From JBKQVT01 sp963727245 (GTDB lineage Bacteria > Planctomycetota > Planctomycetia > Pirellulales > Thermoguttaceae): a stretch of 63,403 nt of DNA. Positions 55,613-63,403 of this stretch are shown piece after piece. Position numbers and translations under genes: made by a program. The stretch covers positions 1 through 63,403 of the forward strand of contig CAVSFO010000022.1 of assembly GCA_963727245.1 (NCBI GenBank). The letters run 5' to 3'. A model generated the notes under the pieces. That model worked only from the letters and a program-made list of their open reading frames with translations, was not told where the DNA came from and made no database searches. How positions within the stretch are numbered: position 1 is the stretch's first letter; each line of letters opens with the position of its first letter.

Positions 55613-56792
55613 CTGCCGCCACCTCGAGGCCGGCCGCTTCGGCCAACTCGGCGGTGCGGTGCGTCTTCTCCCAGGTGAATTGCGGCTCGCTGCGGCCAAA
55701 ATGCCCGCCGGAAGCGGTCAAACGGTAGATCGGCCGGCGGAGATCGAGATAGCGGATGATGCCGCTGGGCGTCAGCGGGAACAGCTCCCGCACCAGTTCG
55801 CACAACCGCTGATCGTCGATCCGGCCGGAGCCGTCGCTGTCGATCAGCACGCTGACCGGCTCGGAGACGCCGATGGCATAGGCCAACTGGACCTCGCAGC
55901 GATCGGCCAGGCCGGCGGCCACGATGTTCTTGGCGATGTGCCGTGCCATGTAGGCGGCGCTGCGGTCGACCTTGGTGGGGTCCTTGCCGCTAAAGGCCCC
56001 GCCGCCGTGCCGGGCCCAGCCGCCGTAGGTATCGACGATGATCTTCCGCCCGGTCAGTCCGCAATCGCCCAGCGGCCCGCCCACCACGAACCGCCCCGTC
56101 GGGTTGATGTGATAGGTGATCTTGCCGTTGAGCAGCTCTTTGGGCAGCAGCGGCTTGACGATCTCGTCGATGACGTAGCGGCGAATCTCCGCCTGGCTGA
56201 CGTCGGGGCTATGCTGGGTCGAGACCACCACGGTGTCGATGCGGACCGGCCGCGGGCCGTCGTATTCGACCGTCACCTGGCTCTTGCTGTCGGGACGCAG
56301 CCAGGGCACTTCCTTCTTGAAGCGGGCGGCCGTCAGGCGGTTGAGAATGCGATGGGCCAGGGCGATCGGCAAGGGCATCAGCTCCGGCGTGTCGTTGCAG
56401 GCGTAGCCGAACATCAGCCCCTGGTCGCCGGCGCCGATCTCCTTGCCGGCGGTCTGGTTGTCGTCGACCCCCATGGCGATGTCCGGGCTTTGCCGATCGA
56501 TGGAAATCATCACCGCGCAGGTGTCGGCGCAGATGCCCATGGTGTCGTCCGTATAGCCCACGTCGCGAATCACCTGCCGCACCACGTCCGCATAATTGAC
56601 GATTGCCTTGGTGGTGATTTCGCCGGCCACGACGGCGATTCCCGTGGTCACGAGGGTTTCGCAGGCCACACGGCTGTAAGGGTCCTGTGCAAACAGGGCA
56701 TCGAGAATGCCGTCGGAGATCTGATCGGCGAGCTTGTCCGGGTGCCCCATGCTGACTGCTTCGCTGGTGAATAGGTATTTGCCCTGAGCCAC
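55599..56792 (-). CDS. metK: S-adenosylmethionine synthetase
   Basis: 397 residues, makes SAM from methionine and ATP. Motifs are SEAVSMGHPDKLADQISD, GAGDQGLMFGYACNDTPE, the P-loop-like GGGAFSGKDPTKVDRSAAY and GGHFGRSEPQFTWE. The start is GTG with GGAGG eight bases upstream. The frame is intact and the length is normal. No SAM riboswitch fold is apparent in the 80-bp leader. Confidence 0.96.
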   Translation of the reverse strand: MAQGKYLFTSEAVSMGHPDKLADQISDGILDALFAQDPYSRVACETLVTTGIAVVAGEITTKAIVNYADVVRQVIRDVGYTDDTMGICADTCAVMISIDRQSPDIAMGVDDNQTAGKEIGAGDQGLMFGYACNDTPELMPLPIALAHRILNRLTAARFKKEVPWLRPDSKSQVTVEYDGPRPVRIDTVVVSTQHSPDVSQAEIRRYVIDEIVKPLLPKELLNGKITYHINPTGRFVVGGPLGDCGLTGRKIIVDTYGGWARHGGGAFSGKDPTKVDRSAAYMARHIAKNIVAAGLADRCEVQLAYAIGVSEPVSVLIDSDGSGRIDDQRLCELVRELFPLTPSGIIRYLDLRRPIYRLTASGGHFGRSEPQFTWEKTHRTAELAEAAGLEVAAGSRD

Positions 56793-56875
56793 AACAGAAT
56801 CCTCCTGGACCTTGATGGGACGAAACCGCTATTATACGATCATTTGGGGCACGTCTGCAAGTCCCCCGCACCTTT

Positions 56876-58198
56876 TCAGGCGGCGATGCGGCTGCGGACT
56901 TGCGCGGACGGCGCCTCTTTGTTTATCAAGGCACTGAGCAATTCCCACGTCCGGTCCGTGGCCCCGAGTTGCTCCAGCACCAGGTTCCGGGCACGGTCGC
57001 CCAAGGCGGCGGCGTAGGCGGGCTCCTCCAGGCAGCGGCGCACGAACCGGGCCAACTGCTCGCCGTCGGCCACGACGACGGCCGCCTCGCGGGCGAGCAT
57101 GGCGGCCACGATATCGCGGAAATTCCGCGTGTTGGGGCCGAAACAGACGGCCGCCCCGTAGGCCGCCGGCTCGATCATGTTCTGCCCGCCGCGATTTCCC
57201 AGGCTCCCGCCCACGAAGGCGATGTTGGCCGTGCCCCACCAGGCGCCCAATTCGCCCACCACGTCAACCAGCAGGATCCGCGCCGCCGGGTCGGGACCGC
57301 TGCGATCCAACTCCGTGCGGCGCTGCCAGGCCACGCCGGCGGCGTCCAGGTGGCGGGCCACCACGGCGAATCGCTCCGGATGCCGGGGCACCAGCACCAG
57401 CCGCAGCGCGGGCCAAGTGAGTTGCAACCGCCGGAAGACGTCCAGCGCCACCGCCTCCTCCGGCTCCTGGGTGCTGCCGGCCAGGAGCACGGGGTCTGCG
57501 GCGTCCAATCCGGCCAACGCGGCTAGCCGCTGCGTGGCCGGATTGCGGCGATCGGTCGCCGCGCCGTCATATTTCATCGAGCCGGTCACGAAGACCGATC
57601 GCGGATCGGCGCCCAAGGCGAGGAAACGCGCGGCATAGGCGGGGTCCTGCACGGCCAGCAGGTCGATCTGCCGCAGCAGCGCGGCAGCCAGCGGCCGGAT
57701 GCGGCGGTAGCCGGCGAAACTGTGCTCGCTGAGTCGCCCGTTGATCACCGCCACCCGCGCGCCGCTGCGGCGGGCGGCCCGCACCAGGTTCGGCCACAGT
57801 TCCAGCTCGGCCAGCACCAGCAGGTCCGGGCGAATCCGCCGCATGGCCGCGCCGACCGCCCAGGTGAAATCCAGCGGGCAGTAGAAGACGCACAGATCGG
57901 GATATTTCTTTTTTGCCAAGGCCATGCCGGTCATGGTGGTCGTCGAGATGACGCACTCCCAGTCGGGGTGTTGCCGGCCGATGATGCCCAACAGCGGCGC
58001 CAGCAGGCCCACCTCGCCCACGCTCACCGCGTGCAACCAGACGCAGGTGCGGCCGGAGGTCCGCCACGGCACCAGTCCGAGGAATTTCGCGGCATAGCCT
58101 TCGCGATATTTTCCCTTGCGAATGGCCTGCACGGCCAACCACGGCAAGGCGGCCAGGATGAGGAGCGAATAGGCGAAGTTCAGAAGATAGGGCACCAT
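56876..58198 (-). CDS. waaA: 3-deoxy-D-manno-octulosonic acid transferase
   Basis: 440 residues, a GT30 glycosyltransferase that adds Kdo to lipid A. An N-terminal membrane anchor (LLNFAYSLLILAALPWLAV) is followed by WLHAVSVGEVGLLAPLL (conserved catalytic Glu), LVLAELELWPNLVRAAR, FVTGSMKYDGA and NIAFVGGSLGNRGGQNMIEP. It implies a lipopolysaccharide-type outer membrane in this organism. It lies 83 bp upstream of metK on the same strand. The frame is intact. Confidence 0.94.
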   Translation of the reverse strand: MVPYLLNFAYSLLILAALPWLAVQAIRKGKYREGYAAKFLGLVPWRTSGRTCVWLHAVSVGEVGLLAPLLGIIGRQHPDWECVISTTTMTGMALAKKKYPDLCVFYCPLDFTWAVGAAMRRIRPDLLVLAELELWPNLVRAARRSGARVAVINGRLSEHSFAGYRRIRPLAAALLRQIDLLAVQDPAYAARFLALGADPRSVFVTGSMKYDGAATDRRNPATQRLAALAGLDAADPVLLAGSTQEPEEAVALDVFRRLQLTWPALRLVLVPRHPERFAVVARHLDAAGVAWQRRTELDRSGPDPAARILLVDVVGELGAWWGTANIAFVGGSLGNRGGQNMIEPAAYGAAVCFGPNTRNFRDIVAAMLAREAAVVVADGEQLARFVRRCLEEPAYAAALGDRARNLVLEQLGATDRTWELLSALINKEAPSAQVRSRIAA

Positions 58199-58222
58199 GG
58201 GATTCCTTTCCCGTGCGTATAC

Positions 58223-58318
58223 TCACTTCCGCATGTGGCAGTTCGTGTGTTTCTTGCCGCCGTCGCCAGAAAACAGCGCCGTCACGATGTTGGTATCGAG
58301 CAGAAACCTACCATTCAC
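58223..58318 (-). pseudogene. PIN-toxin remnant fused to a copy of the secA 3' end
   Basis: A 31-codon frame from GTG reads VNGRFLLDTNIVTALFSGD, the start of a VapC-type PIN domain including the first catalytic Asp, then GGKKHTNCHMRK and a stop. The second part matches the SecA C-terminus GSGKKFKNCHMRK: 37 nucleotides align with four mismatches. The rest of the PIN domain is missing, so the toxin is dead. Its start overlaps the end of the upstream antitoxin gene by 11 bp, as in vapBC pairs. Confidence 0.75.
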
Positions 58319-58538
58319 CGGGCTCTATCCTTTCACAGTCTTCCTCGATCGACTGGAGGAACTCCCCCGCCTCCTCGGGAGTCATCATTCCGGAGAACTC
58401 GAGCAGCCTGTCCCCCGGCACGCCTTGAGGCTCCGACCCGGCCAGCGCACGGGCGAACTCCAGCACACGCTGCTGCATTGCCGAGGGAAGTTGATCCACT
58501 TGCTTGATTAGATCGTTCTGAAGCGATGTTTCGATCAT
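58308..58538 (-). CDS. VapB-like/DUF2281-type antitoxin
   Basis: 76 residues: MIETSLQNDLIKQVDQLPS, a helix MQQRVLEFARALAGSEPQG, and the tail MMTPEEAGEFLQSIEEDCER. This matches small antitoxins of the DUF2281/VapB type that precede PIN toxins. The following gene is a truncated PIN remnant, so the antitoxin is left without its partner. It lies 57 bp downstream of secA on the same strand. Confidence 0.75.
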   Translation of the reverse strand: MIETSLQNDLIKQVDQLPSAMQQRVLEFARALAGSEPQGVPGDRLLEFSGMMTPEEAGEFLQSIEEDCERIEPGEW

Positions 58539-58595
58539 GTGCGGCCTCCTCGATCATCTGCGATTCGATGTCAAGCCCCGGTTGCCGTCTGCCGC

Positions 58596-62289
<3,694 letters not shown>

Positions 62290-62600
62290 GGCACCTGCCA
62301 GGAGAGCCTGGCGCATGAGGCAAGCAGGGAGGAAACGTCCGAATGTACCTATTATTCTACGGCCGGTCAAGAAGGATAGTCCACCGTCAGGGCCGCCCCT
62401 CCCCTCTCCCTCCGGGAGAGGGATAGGCTGGGGCGTGGTCGCGGCGTCATGAAATACGCCCACCCATGGCAACGGGTGGGGCTGCTTGGCGACACGGCCT
62501 GTCCCTGCCCGCCAAGCCCACCCATGGCAATGGGTGGGTCCATTTGGCAGAACTGCGCGGCTCTGCGAGAATATCCCTAGCAGCCCCCGGGAGTTTCCCC
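62290..62600. repeat. 311-bp divergent region with three hairpins
   Basis: It contains the CCCTCTCC hairpin cctctccctccgggagagg (62403-62421) and two near-identical palindromes cccacccatggcaacggg (62459-62480) and cccacccatggcaatggg (62517-62538), the latter pair framed by tgcttggc/gccaagc. Promoters for secA and the downstream hydrolase must lie here but are not clear. Confidence 0.75.
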
Positions 62601-63403
62601 TTGCCCCATCCCCTGCTCCACCACGACATCGCCGGCCAACTGGTCATTCTCGGCTCGGGCACTTCGCACGGCGTGCCGCAGATCGGCTGCGGCTGCGCCA
62701 CCTGCACCAGCACCAATCCCAAGAACCAGCGGACCCGCTGCAGCGTGGCCCTGGGCCTGCCCGGCGGGAAACCTGCTCATCGACACCCCGCCCGAGCTGC
62801 GCAGCCAGTTGGTCCGCGAAGGGATCGGCCTGGTGCACGCCGTGCTCTATACGCACGACCATGCCGACCATCTGTTCGGCCTGGACGACCTGCGGATTTT
62901 CTCCCAGTACCTGGGGACAGACTTGCCGGTCTTTTGCCGGCCTGTGGTCGAGGAGCGCATCCGCAAGGCGTTCGACTATGCGTTCGATCCGGTCGACGCG
63001 GCAGTACCCGGCCGGCGGCGTGCCGCGGCTGGCCTTTCGGCAAATCGGCTTCGAGCCGTTCGAGGTGCTCGGCGCCACCGCGGTGCCCATCCCCTTGCAG
63101 CACGGCCGCTGCGAGGTGCTGGGCTACCGCTTCGGCAACGTGGCCTATTGCACCGACACCAACGGGATCGAGCCGGCGAGCATGGCGCTGCTGGAAGGTC
63201 TGGACGTGTTGGTGCTCGACGCCCTGCGGCATCGGCCGCATCCCACGCATTTCAGTTTGGAGCGAGGCGATTGCGGTGGCCCGGCAACTGGCGCCGCGGC
63301 GGACGCTGTTCACGCACATCTGCCACGACCTGGAGCACGAGGCGATCAATGCCAGCCTGCCGCCGGGCATGGAACTGGCCTACGACGGCCTGCGCGTGCC
63401 GCT
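62601..63403 (+). CDS. PhnP-like metallo-beta-lactamase fold hydrolase, 3' cut by window edge (three frameshifts)
   Basis: The reading frame is broken three times, so no long frame shows, but joined it reads VILGSGTSHGVPQIGCGCAT, LLIDTPPELRSQLVREGIG, the metal motif YTHDHADHLFGLDDLR, VFCRPVVEERIRKAFDYAFD, HGRCEVLGYRFGNVAYCTDT and RTLFTHICHDLEHEAINASL. These are the PhnP/MBL signatures (GSGTSxGVP, HxHxDH, TD, H). Breaks, each one extra base, are near 62771, 63003 and 63265. The start is probably TTG 62601. PhnP is a cyclic phosphodiesterase; this paralogue's substrate is unknown. It is divergent from secA. Confidence 0.8.
   Translation, partial: MPHPLLHHDIAGQLVILGSGTSHGVPQIGCGCATCTSTNPKNQRTRCSVALGLPGGKPAHRHPARAAQPVGPRRDRPGARRALYARPCRPSVRPGRPADFLPVPGDRLAGLLPACGRGAHPQGVRLCVRSGRRGSTRPAACRGWPFGKSASSRSRCSAPPRCPSPCSTAAARCWATASATWPIAPTPTGSSRRAWRCWKVWTCWCSTPCGIGRIPRISVWSEAIAVARQLAPRRTLFTHICHDLEHEAINASLPPGMELAYDGLRVP

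Overview
The window looks like a chromosomal segment of a planctomycete (phylum Planctomycetota). The signs are high GC, a DUF1559-type secreted protein, a fused SecDF, a long SecA with an inserted segment, a TPR protein ending in RNA-polymerase alpha-CTD-like modules, a squalene-cyclase-like secreted toroid protein, a Kdo transferase, and many short inverted repeats between genes. I see no rRNA, CRISPR array, complete insertion sequence or prophage. Two complete or near-complete tRNAs are present (Arg-CCG at the left edge, Thr-CGT near 19.0 kb), plus a duplicated 5' half of the Thr tRNA.

Layout. 0-10.6 kb (minus strand): DUF1559 protein, STAS-like membrane protein, ACT-like regulator, TPR-sulfotransferase, cyclase-fold secreted protein, DUF2284 metal-binding protein, sugar epimerase/reductase, RlmI-type rRNA methyltransferase. 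11-12.4 kb: phosphomannomutase family enzyme. 12.5-19 kb (minus): secDF, yajC, tgt and a TPR/double alpha-CTD protein. 19-20.1 kb: tRNA-Thr, an ORF6N-domain gene and the tRNA fragment duplication. 20.1-23.5 kb: hisD, hisC, hisB. 24.6-27.5 kb: a PD-(D/E)XK nuclease plus a DUF1156-like DNA methyltransferase, bracketed by two copies of one repeat. 27.7-30.8 kb (minus): proline-rich membrane protein, CpsD-like ATPase with a degenerate P-loop, and ExeA-like AAA ATPase, probably for polysaccharide secretion. 31-42.5 kb: thiC, GH28-like beta-helix lipoprotein, MFS transporter, ROK kinase, dapB, thrC, DksA-like protein, lspA, recG. 42.7-46.3 kb: ATC-hydrolase-like protein, then a translationally coupled three-gene unit (SocA/DUF4065-like plus DUF488 fusion; unrecognised protein; HEPN-like protein), and an orphan DUF433 antitoxin. 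46.7-52.3 kb: Cys-rich repeat protein, beta-barrel porin, DinB-like protein, and an Eco57I-like DNA methylase carrying a repeat element in its coding region. 52.5-63.4 kb: Prc protease, a membrane protein, metK, waaA, an antitoxin next to a broken PIN toxin joined to a copy of the secA 3' end, secA, and a PhnP-like metallo-hydrolase cut by the window edge.

Two properties affect everything else. First, about 20 conserved genes (secA, secDF, tgt, recG, hisD, thiC, thrC, lspA and others) are each interrupted by one to three single-base frameshifts, some at G/C or A/T runs. This looks like sequencing error, so those entries are given as one gene across the shifts. Second, at least a dozen families of short palindromic or low-complexity repeats fill the gaps, run into gene ends and in one case interrupt a gene. 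The best candidates for something new are the three-gene DUF488/HEPN operon, the repeat-bracketed nuclease-methylase pair, the TPR/alpha-CTD protein and the nested palindrome elements.
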